Assembly: GCA_020048435.1 (NCBI GenBank)
Contig: JAIFMO010000109.1
Span: forward strand, 1-42,104
DNA: 42,104 nucleotides
Source of the DNA: Sulfuritalea sp.
GTDB taxonomy: Bacteria > Pseudomonadota > Gammaproteobacteria > Burkholderiales > Rhodocyclaceae
Reading direction: 5' to 3'
Shown: positions 8,431 to 18,153 of the stretch, one piece after another
How positions within the stretch are numbered: the stretch's first letter is position 1
Layout of the letters: each line of letters starts with the position of its first letter
Translations under genes and position numbers: made by a program
The notes under the pieces: generated by a model
What the model was told of the DNA's origin: nothing
What the model saw: the letters and a program-made list of their open reading frames with translations, nothing else
Database searches by the model: none

Positions 8431-9414
8431 TTATCGGCCAAGCGAATCGCACACTGCACCGCCCGTGCCGCGGACCTCGAGGCGGACATTCTGCTGTTCC
8501 TTCAGGGCGGCCCATACCGCCGGCAGCACATCGCAACGCCACTGCTTTCCCTCCTTCGCGGCAAGATTCACTGTATATGTCTCGTGTCGTGGCCCGGCAC
8601 GCTCTTGTCCGAGGCCGCGAAGAAAGCCGGTAGTCGCCAGTTGCGGCATTGGCCAGGTTGGCGTGGCCGCCGCGTCTCCTGCCGCTTTTTCGGTCCGCTG
8701 CACCTGCCAACGGTCGACGTGGAAATTGCACTTCATGTCGAAAACCGGCACGTCCTTAAAGCGGGGCGTGCATTCATTCTCCCGGACGAAGGTACCGTCG
8801 CCCTTGTCGATACGCTTATCCTTGCACTCCTGGCCGGCTTCCACCTGGCGCGTGCCACGCTGCTGACTGAATCGCGTCACATCGTAGGCTCCGGCCGGAA
8901 GCGCGTCGCACCAGGCGGATTCGCTGACCGCGGCAAACCGCTCAACATCGATTGTGCGTACCCAACTCCGGCTCACGACAGTCGCCGTCTCGTCGTGCTT
9001 GCTGAAGAGGCTATAGCCGACGACGATTGCCACCAGGGCCGCAATGGCCGCCACCATCCGGCCCCAGCCGCGCCGGCCCGAGGGTGGGGTGACGGATGTC
9101 GGGGCCAATATTGGCGGTTCGTCTGCCTTGTCGACCACCCGTGCCACCTCCTTCGTGCCATCCTTGGGGCCGCCACAATTACCGCAGAACGAGGCACTGG
9201 CACCGTTCGGCGATTGGCAGTAGGCGCAGAGCCAGTCGGCGCCAGTGTACCGATGGCCAGCTACTTCGATTTCCTTGCCGGGTTCCGGAAAATAACGTTT
9301 CTCGGGGTTTTGGGCCGAACCGCAGGCGGGACAGTGGCGCTGCGACTTCGCCAGCAGGCCGCGCGTCGCGCATTGCTCGCAGTCCCAGAGCATTTCAAAA
9401 AACTGTTCGGTCAT
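8431..9414 (-). CDS. Zinc-finger/zinc-ribbon single-pass membrane protein, function unknown
   Basis: 327 residues. The N-terminus carries two Cys4 modules: WDCEQC with HCPACG (about 10-33), and WLCAYCQSPN with FCGNCGGP (about 61-82). The second fits the RanBP2-type pattern W-x-C-x2-C-x3-N-x6-C-x2-C exactly. A single hydrophobic helix follows at about 117-135 (MVAAIAALVAIVVGYSLF). The C-terminal 190 residues hold five or more cysteines and are probably periplasmic, with a cytoplasmic zinc-finger head. I do not recognise a named family. It is one of two genes inserted between prmC and grxD, and is divergent from the small exported protein gene. Confidence 0.72.
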   Translation of the reverse strand: MTEQFFEMLWDCEQCATRGLLAKSQRHCPACGSAQNPEKRYFPEPGKEIEVAGHRYTGADWLCAYCQSPNGASASFCGNCGGPKDGTKEVARVVDKADEPPILAPTSVTPPSGRRGWGRMVAAIAALVAIVVGYSLFSKHDETATVVSRSWVRTIDVERFAAVSESAWCDALPAGAYDVTRFSQQRGTRQVEAGQECKDKRIDKGDGTFVRENECTPRFKDVPVFDMKCNFHVDRWQVQRTEKAAGDAAATPTWPMPQLATTGFLRGLGQERAGPRHETYTVNLAAKEGKQWRCDVLPAVWAALKEQQNVRLEVRGTGGAVCDSLGR

Positions 9415-9530
9415 GGGAATCGCTTTCCAAGTTGATTGTCAGGCCCACGGGAATGGGGCACCGGCTCACGCCGAATGATACATTTAGGGAACCAGCCGCC
9501 GGATTCGCGGCAAATACCGAGGAGAAAGAT

Positions 9531-9791
9531 ATGAAGAGCAAGCTATTACTGAGCGTTGCGGTCGCAGTGATGACAGTTCCCGCATGGGCGGGCGATTTGA
9601 TCAACAAGGATAGCAAGAAATATGACTATCGCCTGTCCTGTGGTGGCGGAACCACCGTCACTTCCATCAGCGGAAGCACAACGCAGTCCGGCAAGGTCAA
9701 GGCTGGATGCGTGATCGACATGAGCGGCAGCAAGTATACCGTCAAGGGAAATGGCACCGTAACGATCAAGGGCGGGAAGATTTCCGAGTAA
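9531..9791 (+). CDS. Small exported protein, function unknown
   Basis: 86 residues. It has a clear signal peptide (MKSKLLLSVAVAVMTVPAWA, cleavage likely after residue 20). The mature part is rich in Gly, Ser, Thr and Lys, with two cysteines (37 and 60) that could form a disulfide, and alternating beta-like strands. The start is well supported by GGAGAAAG seven bases before ATG 9531. A longer open frame upstream is chance, because the signal peptide starts here. The last 26 bases overlap the 3' end of prmC on the other strand. I do not recognise the family. Confidence 0.7.
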   Translation: MKSKLLLSVAVAVMTVPAWAGDLINKDSKKYDYRLSCGGGTTVTSISGSTTQSGKVKAGCVIDMSGSKYTVKGNGTVTIKGGKISE

Positions 9792-10632
9792 TCCCTCGCA
9801 CAGCACCCGGCAGGCGGCCGCCGGACACGCGGACGATGCCGGCGAGGTCGCGGTGCTGCTCGATGTCGTCGAACCCGGCCGCCGCCAACAGGGCGGCGAC
9901 GGCCTCGGCTTGGTCATAGCCGTGCTCGAACAAAAGCCAACCCCCGGAGTCGAGATGGGCTGGCGCGGCGGCAACGATGTGGCGGATGGCATCGAGGCCG
10001 CTTGTGTCATGTGGGCCGCAATGCAGGGCATGCGGCGGTTCAAAGCGAAGATCGCCTTCCGCCAGGTGCGGATCGCCTTCGGCGATGTAGGGCGGATTGC
10101 TGACGATGCAGTCAAAGCGCTGTCCGGCCAGGGCGGCGAACCAGTCGCTTTCCCTAAAGGTAACCGTGGCATCAAGCAGGCAGGCGTTGGCGCGCGCCAC
10201 GGCCAGTGCGTCGGCGGCAATATCGACGGCGACAACGCTGACGCCCGGCAGTTCAAGCGCCAGTGTGATGGCCACGCAACCGCTGCCGGTGCCGATATCC
10301 AGCAGTCGTGCCGTACCGCTACCGCCGACTTTTTGGCGCGCTAGTTCAACCAGCAGTTCGGTCTCGGGGCGCGGGATCAGCACGGCGGGCGTTACTGAAA
10401 ATTCACGGCCATAAAATTCGCGGAAGCCGAGCAGATAAGCCACTGGCTCGCCGCAGGCCCTGCGCTCGACCAGCGCGGCGAAGGCCTCGGCGTCGTTACG
10501 CGCCAGCGCATCGTCGCGATGCGCCTCCAGCCAGACGGCGCCGACACCCAGCACATGACGCAGCAACAGTCGTGCCTCAGGCAGCGGAATGGTTTGCCGC
10601 GCTGCGGACAAGGCGTGCTGGACGGCGGTCAA
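9766..10632 (-). CDS. prmC: Peptide chain release factor N5-glutamine methyltransferase
   Basis: PrmC methylates the glutamine of the GGQ motif in release factors RF1 and RF2. The 288 residues show the SAM motif [13 protein letters not shown] and the catalytic NPPYI ([11 protein letters not shown]). It sits directly after its substrate's gene prfA. The TTG start (10632) overlaps the prfA TGA, suggesting translational coupling. A dispersed repeat is in frame at about residues 100-108 (KVGGSGT), in the linker just before SAM motif I. The C-terminus ends in an unusual basic tail (ITRKSSRP) that overlaps the convergent small gene by 26 bp. Confidence 0.95.
   Translation of the reverse strand: MTAVQHALSAARQTIPLPEARLLLRHVLGVGAVWLEAHRDDALARNDAEAFAALVERRACGEPVAYLLGFREFYGREFSVTPAVLIPRPETELLVELARQKVGGSGTARLLDIGTGSGCVAITLALELPGVSVVAVDIAADALAVARANACLLDATVTFRESDWFAALAGQRFDCIVSNPPYIAEGDPHLAEGDLRFEPPHALHCGPHDTSGLDAIRHIVAAAPAHLDSGGWLLFEHGYDQAEAVAALLAAAGFDDIEQHRDLAGIVRVSGGRLPGAVRGITRKSSRP
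10305..10334 (-). repeat. Dispersed short repeat, copy 2 (in prmC)
   Basis: The minus strand reads AAAAAGTCGGCG, GTA, GCGGTACGG, CACGAC. Over 30 bp it matches the intergenic copy at 22591-22620 with a single difference. It is sense to prmC and read as KVGGSGT. Confidence 0.92.
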
Positions 10633-11723
10633 AAGAATTCGGACAGGGATTCGGACAGGGCGGCGAGCAGATCGGCCTGATGCTCTGCCGTCAGTGCGGC
10701 GATCAATTCGTCGAGTTCGCCGTCCATCACCGCGCCGAGTTTGTAGAGGGTGAGATTGATGCGGTGGTCGGTGATGCGGCCCTGCGGAAAATTGTAGGTG
10801 CGGATGCGTTCGGAGCGGTCGCCGCTACCGATCAGCGATTTGCGCGTCGAGGCGATTTTTTGCGCCTGTTCGCGCTCCTGCATGTCGGCCAGCCGCGCCG
10901 CCAACACTGCCAGCGCCTGCGCCTTGTTGCGGTGCTGCGAGCGATCGTCCTGGCATTCAACCACCAGGCCGCTGGGCAGGTGGGTGATGCGCACGGCGGA
11001 GTCGGTTTTGTTGATGTGCTGGCCGCCGGCCCCCGAAGCTCGAAAGGTATCGATGCGCAGTTCGGCCGGGTTGATGTCGATGGCGGCCAGTTCGTCGGCC
11101 TCTGGCATCACGGCCACGGTACAGGCCGAGGTGTGGATGCGCCCCTGCGCCTCGGTTTCCGGTACCCGCTGGACGCGATGGCCACCCGACTCGAACTTGA
11201 GTCTGGAATAGGCGCCGATGCCTTCGATACGACAGATCACCTCGCGGTAGCCACCGAGGTCGGACTCGCTGCGCGACACCACCTCGACCTTCCAGTCCTG
11301 CCGCTCGGCATAACGCGAGTACATGCGAAAGAGATCGCCGGCGAATAGCGCCGATTCGTCGCCACCAGTGCCGGCGCGGATTTCGAGGAAGATGTTCTTG
11401 TCGTCGTTGGGGTCGCGCGGCAGCAGTTGCTTCTGCAACTCCAGCTCAATCTCCGGCAGCCGGGCCTGCGCGGCGGCGATTTCGTCCTGCGCCATGTCCT
11501 TCATGTCGGGATCGGCGAGCCATCCCTTGGCCTCGGCGAGGTCGGCCTCGGCCTGGAGGAACTGGCGATAGAGCGCTACCACCGGCTCGATCTCGGCGCG
11601 CTCGCGCGAGAGCTTGCGGAACTGGTTCATGTCGCGCGTCGCCTTTTCTTCGGCGAGCAGGCCGTCGACCTCGGCGAGTCGGGCGGCGAGTTGTTCGAGC
11701 TTGGCGCGGATACTGGTTTTCAT
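10629..11723 (-). CDS. prfA: Peptide chain release factor 1
   Basis: RF1 ends translation at UAA and UAG. The 364 residues carry the peptidyl-tRNA hydrolysis motif [18 protein letters not shown]. The codon-recognition region [20 protein letters not shown] has PET at the RF1 PxT position. ATG 11723 (MKTSIRAK) is chosen; the open frame extends 12 codons upstream, but family members start here. It lies 84 bp downstream of hemA and overlaps prmC, in the conserved hemA-prfA-prmC order. Confidence 0.97.
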   Translation of the reverse strand: MKTSIRAKLEQLAARLAEVDGLLAEEKATRDMNQFRKLSRERAEIEPVVALYRQFLQAEADLAEAKGWLADPDMKDMAQDEIAAAQARLPEIELELQKQLLPRDPNDDKNIFLEIRAGTGGDESALFAGDLFRMYSRYAERQDWKVEVVSRSESDLGGYREVICRIEGIGAYSRLKFESGGHRVQRVPETEAQGRIHTSACTVAVMPEADELAAIDINPAELRIDTFRASGAGGQHINKTDSAVRITHLPSGLVVECQDDRSQHRNKAQALAVLAARLADMQEREQAQKIASTRKSLIGSGDRSERIRTYNFPQGRITDHRINLTLYKLGAVMDGELDELIAALTAEHQADLLAALSESLSEFF

Positions 11724-11807
11724 GATGATGAACGATGAAAAATGGCAATGGCAAAGCAACGGCCGTCACCGCACGCCCAAACGGTGGCGGCCGTGGCGAA
11801 AGAAAAG

Positions 11808-13061
11808 CTAATTGTCGGAATGCAGCCGGTAGATACGGGAGATCAGTTCCGCCACCTCGGCGCGCTCGGCGCCCTCGGCCTGGTTGAGCGCGTGTGTTGG
11901 CGGATGCACCAGTTTGTTGGTCAGCCCGTGGGACAGGGCTTCGAGTACGGCGGCGGGATCGTCGCCCCGGCGAATCATCTTGAGGGCGTGATCGACCTCG
12001 TGGCGGCGCGTGCGTTCGGCGGCATCGCGCAGGGCGCGGATGGTCGGCACCACTTCGCGCGTGTCCATCCAGTGCAGGAAATTCTGCACGCGGTCGTCGA
12101 TGATGGCTTCGGCCTCGACCACGGCGGCCTGGCGCGATTCCATGCCCTGCTCGACGATCTGGCCGAGGTCATCGAGAGTGTAAAGAAAAATGTCGTCGAG
12201 CTTGCCCACCTCGGCCTCGATGTCACGTGGCACGGCGAGATCGACCATCACCATCGGCCGATGGCGGCGTGCCTTCAGCGCGCGCTCGACCATGCCGAGG
12301 CCGACGATGGGCAGCGGGCTGGCCGTGCAGGACACAACGATGTCGTATTCGGCCAGCCGCTCTGGCACTTCGTCCAGCCGCATGGCATCGCCACCGAAAC
12401 GCTCGGCGAGCACTTCGGCGCGTTCGAGGGTGCGGTTGGCGACGGTTAGCCGCCGCGGCTTTTCGCCGGCAAAGTGCGCGGCGCACAGTTCGACCATTTC
12501 ACCTGCGCCGATGAACAGCACCTTTTGGCTGCCAACGCTCTCGAAGATGCGCGCCGACAGATGCACCGCTGCGGCGGCCATCGAGACGATGTTGGCGCCG
12601 ATGGCCGTGGTCGAACGCACTTCCTTGGCCACGGCAAAGGTGCGCTGGAACAACTTGGACAGCAGCGTGCCGAGGGTGCCGGCTTCTTCTGCGGCGCGTG
12701 CCGCCTGCTTCATCTGGCCGAGAATCTGCGGCTCGCCCAGCACCATCGAATCGAGCCCCGAGGCGACGCGAAACATGTGGCGGACGGCGTCGCGCTGGGG
12801 GTGGGTGTAGAGGTAGGGCTCGACCTTCGACTGCGGCAGTGAGTGATAATCGGCCAGCCAGTGCGCGGCCGCGTCGGCCTGCTCGGCGGCGCAGTACAGC
12901 TCGGTGCGATTGCAGGTCGATAGGATCGCCGCTTCGCGCACCGGCCTGGCGCGCAACAGGTCGTGCAACGCTTGTTGCAGGCGCACCGGGTCGAACGCCA
13001 ACTGCTCGCGCATGGCAAGCGGTGCCGTGTGGTGGTTGATGCCGAGAGCGAAAAGCTGCAT
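11808..13061 (-). CDS. hemA: Glutamyl-tRNA reductase
   Basis: It reduces glutamyl-tRNA to glutamate-1-semialdehyde with NADPH, the first committed step of C5-pathway haem synthesis. The 417 residues have the family N-terminus ([17 protein letters not shown]), the catalytic Cys50 in [10 protein letters not shown], the NADPH-binding [14 protein letters not shown], and a C-terminal dimerisation helix region. ATG 13061 fits the family start. It heads the minus-strand hemA-prfA-prmC group and diverges from ispB across 106 bp. Haem supply suits a genome that also encodes the multihaem cytochrome and Ccm proteins in this window. Confidence 0.97.
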   Translation of the reverse strand: MQLFALGINHHTAPLAMREQLAFDPVRLQQALHDLLRARPVREAAILSTCNRTELYCAAEQADAAAHWLADYHSLPQSKVEPYLYTHPQRDAVRHMFRVASGLDSMVLGEPQILGQMKQAARAAEEAGTLGTLLSKLFQRTFAVAKEVRSTTAIGANIVSMAAAAVHLSARIFESVGSQKVLFIGAGEMVELCAAHFAGEKPRRLTVANRTLERAEVLAERFGGDAMRLDEVPERLAEYDIVVSCTASPLPIVGLGMVERALKARRHRPMVMVDLAVPRDIEAEVGKLDDIFLYTLDDLGQIVEQGMESRQAAVVEAEAIIDDRVQNFLHWMDTREVVPTIRALRDAAERTRRHEVDHALKMIRRGDDPAAVLEALSHGLTNKLVHPPTHALNQAEGAERAEVAELISRIYRLHSDN

Positions 13062-13114
13062 GCGGGGCGGGATACTCCTTCTGTCTCCGATTATATCGGT
13101 GAAGCGGCTCTTGC

Positions 13115-13143
13115 TTGACGCCCGTGCCCGGCCCGCCTACCAT
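13115..13143 (+). promoter_or_regulatory. Probable sigma-70 promoter of ispB
   Basis: TTGACG (13115-13120), a 17-bp spacer, then TACCAT (13138-13143). It is placed about 25 bp before the GTG start of ispB, so the leader would be short. Confidence 0.5.
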
Positions 13144-13167
13144 GCCCTCCTTTTCATCGAGCTTGCC

Positions 13168-14139
13168 GTGACACGGTCGCCGTTTCCTCCTTCCATCGCC
13201 GAAGACATGCTTGCAGTGGACGCGGTTATTCGCGCCCGACTGCATTCCGACGTGGTTCTGGTGCGGCAGGTTGCCGAGTACATAGTTGCGGCAGGGGGCA
13301 AGCGTCTGCGTCCGGCGCTGCTGCTACTGTCGGCGGGGGCCGCGGGTTATCGTGGCGGCAATAGTCACCACGAACTGGCCGCCGTCGTCGAGTTTATCCA
13401 TACGGCCACGCTCCTCCACGACGATGTGGTCGACGAATCGGCGCTGCGGCGCGGACGCGACACTGCCAACGCACTTTTTGGCAATGCCGCAAGCGTGCTG
13501 GTCGGCGATTTTCTCTATTCCCGCGCCTTTCAGATGATGGTTTCGGTCGGCAACATGCGTGTCATGCAGATACTGGCTGACGCGACCAACGTCATCGCCG
13601 AGGGTGAGGTTCTGCAACTCCTGAATTGCCACAATGCCGATACGAGTGTCGAAGACTACCTGAGGGTAATTCGATTCAAGACGGCCAAGTTGTTCGAGGC
13701 GGCAAGTCGTTTGGGCGGCGTGCTGGGCGGCGTTGCGCCGGAGATCGAAGACGGTCTGGCGCGCTATGGCATGCATCTCGGCACCGCCTTCCAGCTGATC
13801 GACGACGTCCTCGATTATTCCGGCGACGAAGCGCATACCGGAAAGCACCTGGGCGATGATCTGGCCGAAGGCAAGCCGACCCTGCCGCTGCTCCACGTCA
13901 TGCAGCACGGCAGCTGGGAAGACGCCGCCCGAGTGCGCCATGCCATCGAGCAAGGCGGGCGCGAAGAATTTGCCGCCGTCCTGGCGGCAGTTTTGGCTTC
14001 CGATGCCCTCGGAGCAACCAAGCGGCATGCAGAAGAAGAAGCGCGCCGCGCGGTAGCCGCCCTTTCTGGTCTTCCCTCTTCTGTTTTCAAGGATGCTCTG
14101 ATAGAATTGTCGGCCTTTGCGGTAGTGCGGGATTCCTGA
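13168..14139 (+). CDS. ispB: Octaprenyl (polyprenyl) diphosphate synthase
   Basis: A trans-polyprenyl synthase that makes the ubiquinone side chain. The 323 residues carry GGKRLRPAL, the first aspartate-rich motif LLHDDVVDESALRRG and the second FQLIDDVLDYSGD. The start chosen is GTG 13168 (VTRSPFPPSIAEDM), because the family begins a few residues before the IAEDM block; the open frame runs further upstream without support. tRNA-Pro follows 46 bp downstream. Chain length (C40) is inferred from the family, not visible. Confidence 0.94.
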   Translation: MTRSPFPPSIAEDMLAVDAVIRARLHSDVVLVRQVAEYIVAAGGKRLRPALLLLSAGAAGYRGGNSHHELAAVVEFIHTATLLHDDVVDESALRRGRDTANALFGNAASVLVGDFLYSRAFQMMVSVGNMRVMQILADATNVIAEGEVLQLLNCHNADTSVEDYLRVIRFKTAKLFEAASRLGGVLGGVAPEIEDGLARYGMHLGTAFQLIDDVLDYSGDEAHTGKHLGDDLAEGKPTLPLLHVMQHGSWEDAARVRHAIEQGGREEFAAVLAAVLASDALGATKRHAEEEARRAVAALSGLPSSVFKDALIELSAFAVVRDS

Positions 14140-14185
14140 CCGCCATTAGTTCGCAAGACTGTTGTTCGTTTTCCCGTTGGTCGCT

Positions 14186-14262
<77 letters not shown>

Positions 14263-14291
14263 ACATCTCAAATCTCTATAGCGAGTCCAAG

Positions 14292-16151
14292 ATGGCAGCA
14301 ATAATGATCCCGCCGGCGAATAGCCGGCTTTTGCTTTCCGGTAATGAAGCTGTCGCCCGCGCCGTATGGGAATCCGGTTGCCGTGTAGCTGCCGCCTATC
14401 CCGGCACGCCTTCCACCGAAATGCTTGAGGTGATCTCGACCTATCCGGACATCTATTCCGAGTGGTCGGTGAACGAGAAGGTGTCGCTGGAGGTGGCTAT
14501 CGGCGCTGCCTTTGCCGGTTCGCGTTCGTTTTGCTGCATGAAGCATGTCGGCATGAACGTTGCCTCGGATGCGCTGATGACCTTGACGCTGACCGGCGTG
14601 GTCGGCGGTCTGGTGATCGCCATCGCCGACGATGTGGGCCTGTCTTCGTCGCAAAACGAACAGGACTCGCGTTACTGGGGTCGTTTCGCCCACCTGCCGG
14701 TATTGGAGCCGGCCGATTCGCAAGAAGCCTATGAGATGACCAAGCTCGGCTTCGATTTTTCCGAGAAGTTCCAGGTGCCGGTGATCCTGCGCATGACGAC
14801 GCGCATCAATCACGTCAAGGCGCTGGTTACCGTCGGTGAGCGGGTGGCGCATGCGGCGGCCGGCTTCAAGAAGGAGCCGGCACGTTGGGTGATGACGCCG
14901 GCCGGCGCTGGCAAGCGCATCCCCCTGATGTTCGAGCGTGACAAGGTGCTGCGAGCCGAGTCGGAAGCTTCTTCGCTCAACCTGATCGATGGCGGGCTAG
15001 ACAAGCGCGTTGGTTTCGTCGCCTCGGGCCCGGCCTGGATGCATGTCCGCGAATCCTTTCCCGATGCACCGGTGCTGAAGCTCGGTTTCTCCTGCCCGAT
15101 CCCGCTGGAAAAGATTCGCGCCTTTGCCGCGACTGTCGAAAAACTGGTGGTGGTCGAGGAAGTCGAGCCACTGGTCGAGAGCGAACTCAAGGCTGCCGGC
15201 ATTGCCTGTATAGGCAAAGAGATTCTGCCGCGCCAGGGTGAACTCGCTCCCAACGTGCTGAAGCCCGCGATTGCCAGGCTGCTCGGTGACCCCGTGCCTG
15301 AAAGCATTGCGGCACCGGCGCAAGTCTTTCCCCGCCCGCCGACAATGTGCGTCGCCTGTCCGCATCTCGGTGTTTATTACACGCTGGCACAGATAAAAAA
15401 TATCACTATCGCTGGCGACATCGGTTGCTACACGCTAGGCGCCGGCCACCCGTGGAATGCGCTTGATACAACGATCTCGATGGGCGCCTCGATGGGTATC
15501 GCGCTCGGCCTCGATAAGGGTCGCGGCGAATCCGACAAGGACAAGCGCATCGTTGCCGTGATCGGCGACTCGACCTTTCTCCACATGGGCATGCAGGGCC
15601 TGCTCGATATTGTGTACAACGGCGGCAATGTCACCGTGCTGCTGCTCGATAACCGCGCGGTCGGCATGACGGGCGGTCAGCCCAATCCGGGCACCGGCCG
15701 CGACATTCACGGCGCGGATGCACCGCGCGTCGATTTTGCCAAACTGGTCGAATCGCTCGGCGTGAAGAAGGAACGCATTCACGTCGTCGATCCCTACCAG
15801 TTGCCGGTGTTGTTCAAGACCATTCGTGACGAAATCAAGATTCCATCGGTGTCGGTGATCATTACCGATCAGCCTTGCGTACTGGTCGACGATTACAAGA
15901 AGCAGAAGCCCTACGAGGTGCTTGACGACAAGTGTACGGGCTGCGGCAACTGCGTCGATGTCGGCTGTCCGGCGATCCACGTCACGCGCCGCGAGAAGGC
16001 CGTCAAGCCATCCGGCAAGGAAGTCGAACTCCAGTTCGTCAGAATCGAGACGACCGTTTGCACCGGTTGCGGCCTTTGTGTGCAGCCCTGTGCGCCCGAT
16101 GCCATTGTCCACGCAGACCTCACCAAGCCGATGCGCTTGGTACGTCATTGA
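14292..16151 (+). CDS. iorA: Indolepyruvate ferredoxin oxidoreductase, alpha subunit
   Basis: The large subunit of a two-subunit 2-oxoacid:ferredoxin oxidoreductase that decarboxylates aryl pyruvates to aryl-acetyl-CoA. The 619 residues hold an N-terminal pyrimidine-binding domain (AAYPGTPSTEMLE) and a C-terminal TPP domain (GDIGCYTLG, then VIGDSTFLHMGMQG). At the end lie two ferredoxin-like [4Fe-4S] motifs, CTGCGNCVDVGCP and CTGCGLCVQPC. iorB follows 9 bp later. Such enzymes act in anaerobic breakdown of aromatic amino acids. The aryl-pyruvate substrate is inferred from the family. Confidence 0.93.
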   Translation: MAAIMIPPANSRLLLSGNEAVARAVWESGCRVAAAYPGTPSTEMLEVISTYPDIYSEWSVNEKVSLEVAIGAAFAGSRSFCCMKHVGMNVASDALMTLTLTGVVGGLVIAIADDVGLSSSQNEQDSRYWGRFAHLPVLEPADSQEAYEMTKLGFDFSEKFQVPVILRMTTRINHVKALVTVGERVAHAAAGFKKEPARWVMTPAGAGKRIPLMFERDKVLRAESEASSLNLIDGGLDKRVGFVASGPAWMHVRESFPDAPVLKLGFSCPIPLEKIRAFAATVEKLVVVEEVEPLVESELKAAGIACIGKEILPRQGELAPNVLKPAIARLLGDPVPESIAAPAQVFPRPPTMCVACPHLGVYYTLAQIKNITIAGDIGCYTLGAGHPWNALDTTISMGASMGIALGLDKGRGESDKDKRIVAVIGDSTFLHMGMQGLLDIVYNGGNVTVLLLDNRAVGMTGGQPNPGTGRDIHGADAPRVDFAKLVESLGVKKERIHVVDPYQLPVLFKTIRDEIKIPSVSVIITDQPCVLVDDYKKQKPYEVLDDKCTGCGNCVDVGCPAIHVTRREKAVKPSGKEVELQFVRIETTVCTGCGLCVQPCAPDAIVHADLTKPMRLVRH

Positions 16152-16160
16152 AAGACCGCC

Positions 16161-16802
16161 ATGTCTGACCAGAACATTACCAATATTCTCGTCGTCGGCA
16201 TCGGTGGCCAGGGCGTGATGACCGCCACCGAAATCCTCGCCGAAGCCGCCATCGCCCTCGGTCACGACGCCAAGAAAACCGAAGTCGCCGGCATGGCCCA
16301 GCGTGGCGGCGTGGTGTCGTCGCATCTGCGCTTCGGTTCCAAGGTGCTGTCGCCGCAGATCATGGCTGGCACGGCCGACCTGCTGGTTGGTTTCGAATCG
16401 GCCGAATCGTTGCGCTGGTGCCACTACCTCAGACCCGGTGGCCTGGTGCTGATGAATACCGCGCGTCTTGTGCCACCGGTGGTCGATCTTGGCCTCTACG
16501 ATTATCCCGACGATCCGCTGGCCGAGATTCGCGCCCGCGACTACCGGGTCCATGCCTTCGACGCGATGGCCATTGCACTCGAACTCGGCGACGTGCGTCT
16601 TGGCAACACCGTGATGCTCGGGGCCATGGCTGACCATCTGCCATTCCCCGCCGAGGTGCTGCTGGACTCAATCCTCAAACGTTTCGGCGCGAGGAAGCCG
16701 CACATGGTCGAGGCCAACCGCAAGGCATTTGAAGCCGGCAGGGAAGCAGAAAAAGCGACCGATACGGCGACCTCACACAAGAAGGAGCTTGAAACCGCAT
16801 GA
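16161..16802 (+). CDS. iorB: Indolepyruvate ferredoxin oxidoreductase, beta subunit
   Basis: The 213-residue gamma-domain subunit that completes the IorA enzyme. The N-terminus [23 protein letters not shown] is the typical gamma-domain nucleotide/CoA-binding block, followed by [17 protein letters not shown]. The last 20 residues are charged and low in complexity. It sits 9 bp after iorA and overlaps folD by 4 bp (ATGA), so it is the second gene of a five-gene string. Confidence 0.93.
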   Translation: MSDQNITNILVVGIGGQGVMTATEILAEAAIALGHDAKKTEVAGMAQRGGVVSSHLRFGSKVLSPQIMAGTADLLVGFESAESLRWCHYLRPGGLVLMNTARLVPPVVDLGLYDYPDDPLAEIRARDYRVHAFDAMAIALELGDVRLGNTVMLGAMADHLPFPAEVLLDSILKRFGARKPHMVEANRKAFEAGREAEKATDTATSHKKELETA

Positions 16803-17662
16803 CGGCAAGCATTCTCGACGGCAACGCCCTTTCCGCGCATCTTCGCACCGAACTCGCCGAGCGTGCCGCCGCGCTGGCAGCGCAGGGTGTTCACCCCTGT
16901 CTTGCCGTGATCCTTGTCGGCGAAGACCCTGCTTCGGCGGTTTATGTGCGAAATAAAGTCGCCGGATGCGAAAAAGTCGGCATGCGCTCGATCAAGGATG
17001 TGTACGCGCCCGACGTCAATCCGGCCGTGGTCTTTGCCCGTATCGCCGAACTCAATGCCGACCCGGCCGTGCATGGCATTCTGGTGCAACTGCCGCTGCC
17101 CAAACATTTCGACTCTGAAGCCGTGCTTGAGGCTATCGCACCAGAGAAAGACGTCGATGGCTTCCACGCGCAAAATGTTGGTGCGCTGATGCAGGGCAAC
17201 CCGCGTTTCATTCCCTGCACGCCCTATGGCGTAATGAAAATGCTTGAAGCTGGCCATGTGCCGCTCAAGGGCGCCGAGGCTGTCATCGTCGGTCGCAGCA
17301 ACATCGTCGGCAAGCCGATGGCCATGCTGTTGCTGGCGCAGAGCTGCACGGTTACGGTCTGCCACTCGCAGTCGCGAGACCTCGCCTTTCATACCCGCCG
17401 CGCCGACATTCTGGTCGCCGCCGTCGGTCGCGCAAAGATGATCACCGGCGACATGATCAAGCCCGGTGCGACGGTAATCGACGTCGGCATCAACCGCCAG
17501 CTATCGGGGCCGAATGCTGGAAAGCTCTGCGGCGATGTTGACTTCGAATCGGCGAAGACCGTCGCCGGGCTTATCACCCCCGTGCCCGGCGGTGTCGGGC
17601 CGATGACCATTACCATGCTGCTGACCAATACCATTGAGGCGGCAGAGAGGACACTAATATGA
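16799..17662 (+). CDS. folD: Bifunctional methylene-THF dehydrogenase/methenyl-THF cyclohydrolase
   Basis: FolD interconverts one-carbon tetrahydrofolates with NADP. The 287 residues carry the catalytic [13 protein letters not shown] (the lysine lies in this helix), [26 protein letters not shown] for dinucleotide binding, and [12 protein letters not shown] near the end. It overlaps iorB and purE by 4 bp each. AAAAAGTCGGC at 16970-16980 resembles the dispersed repeat but encodes conserved FolD sequence, so I do not count it. Confidence 0.97.
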   Translation: MTASILDGNALSAHLRTELAERAAALAAQGVHPCLAVILVGEDPASAVYVRNKVAGCEKVGMRSIKDVYAPDVNPAVVFARIAELNADPAVHGILVQLPLPKHFDSEAVLEAIAPEKDVDGFHAQNVGALMQGNPRFIPCTPYGVMKMLEAGHVPLKGAEAVIVGRSNIVGKPMAMLLLAQSCTVTVCHSQSRDLAFHTRRADILVAAVGRAKMITGDMIKPGATVIDVGINRQLSGPNAGKLCGDVDFESAKTVAGLITPVPGGVGPMTITMLLTNTIEAAERTLI

Positions 17663-18153
17663 GCAATGCTCTCGTTGGCATCGTCATGGGCTCTGATAGC
17701 GACTGGCCACTGCTTCGCAGCGCTGCCACGACGCTCAAACAATTCGACGTACCTTACGAAGCCAAGGTGCTTTCCGCCCACCGCACGCCCGACCAGGCGC
17801 TCGACTACGCCAGCAGTGCCGCCGGACGCGGCCTGAAGGTGCTGATCGGCGCCGCCGGCGGTGCCGCCCATCTTGCCGGCGTTCTTGCCGCTAAAAGCGA
17901 ACTACCGGTGCTGGCGGTGCCAATGCCCTCGAAGCACCTGCAAGGCCTCGATTCCCTGCTGGCAATGGTGCAGATGCCGGCGGGCATTCCCGTTGCCACC
18001 TTCGCCATCGGCGAGGCTGGCGCGACCAACGCCGCCTTGTTTGCCATCGCCATGCTTGCGCTTAACGACCCGACGCTGGCGAAAAAACTTTCTGACTTCC
18101 GTCGTGTGCAGACCGAGAAAGTGCTGGCCAAAACATTGACCGACCTGCCGTGA
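17659..18153 (+). CDS. purE: 5-(carboxyamino)imidazole ribonucleotide mutase
   Basis: PurE converts N5-CAIR to CAIR in purine synthesis. The 164-residue length is typical of class I enzymes. Motifs are [17 protein letters not shown] (active-site His/Arg) and [15 protein letters not shown]. It is coupled by overlap to folD and to the following tsaC-like gene. The usual partner purK is not in this string. Confidence 0.97.
   Translation: MSNALVGIVMGSDSDWPLLRSAATTLKQFDVPYEAKVLSAHRTPDQALDYASSAAGRGLKVLIGAAGGAAHLAGVLAAKSELPVLAVPMPSKHLQGLDSLLAMVQMPAGIPVATFAIGEAGATNAALFAIAMLALNDPTLAKKLSDFRRVQTEKVLAKTLTDLP

Noticed and set aside
11724-11759. Longer N-terminus of prfA
   Set aside because: RF1 proteins start at MKTSI-like sequence; the extra 12 codons have no support.
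16970-16995. AAAAAGTCGGC in folD as an eighth copy of the dispersed repeat
   Set aside because: Only the first 11 bases match, and they encode conserved FolD sequence (EKVG), so chance or codon use explains it.
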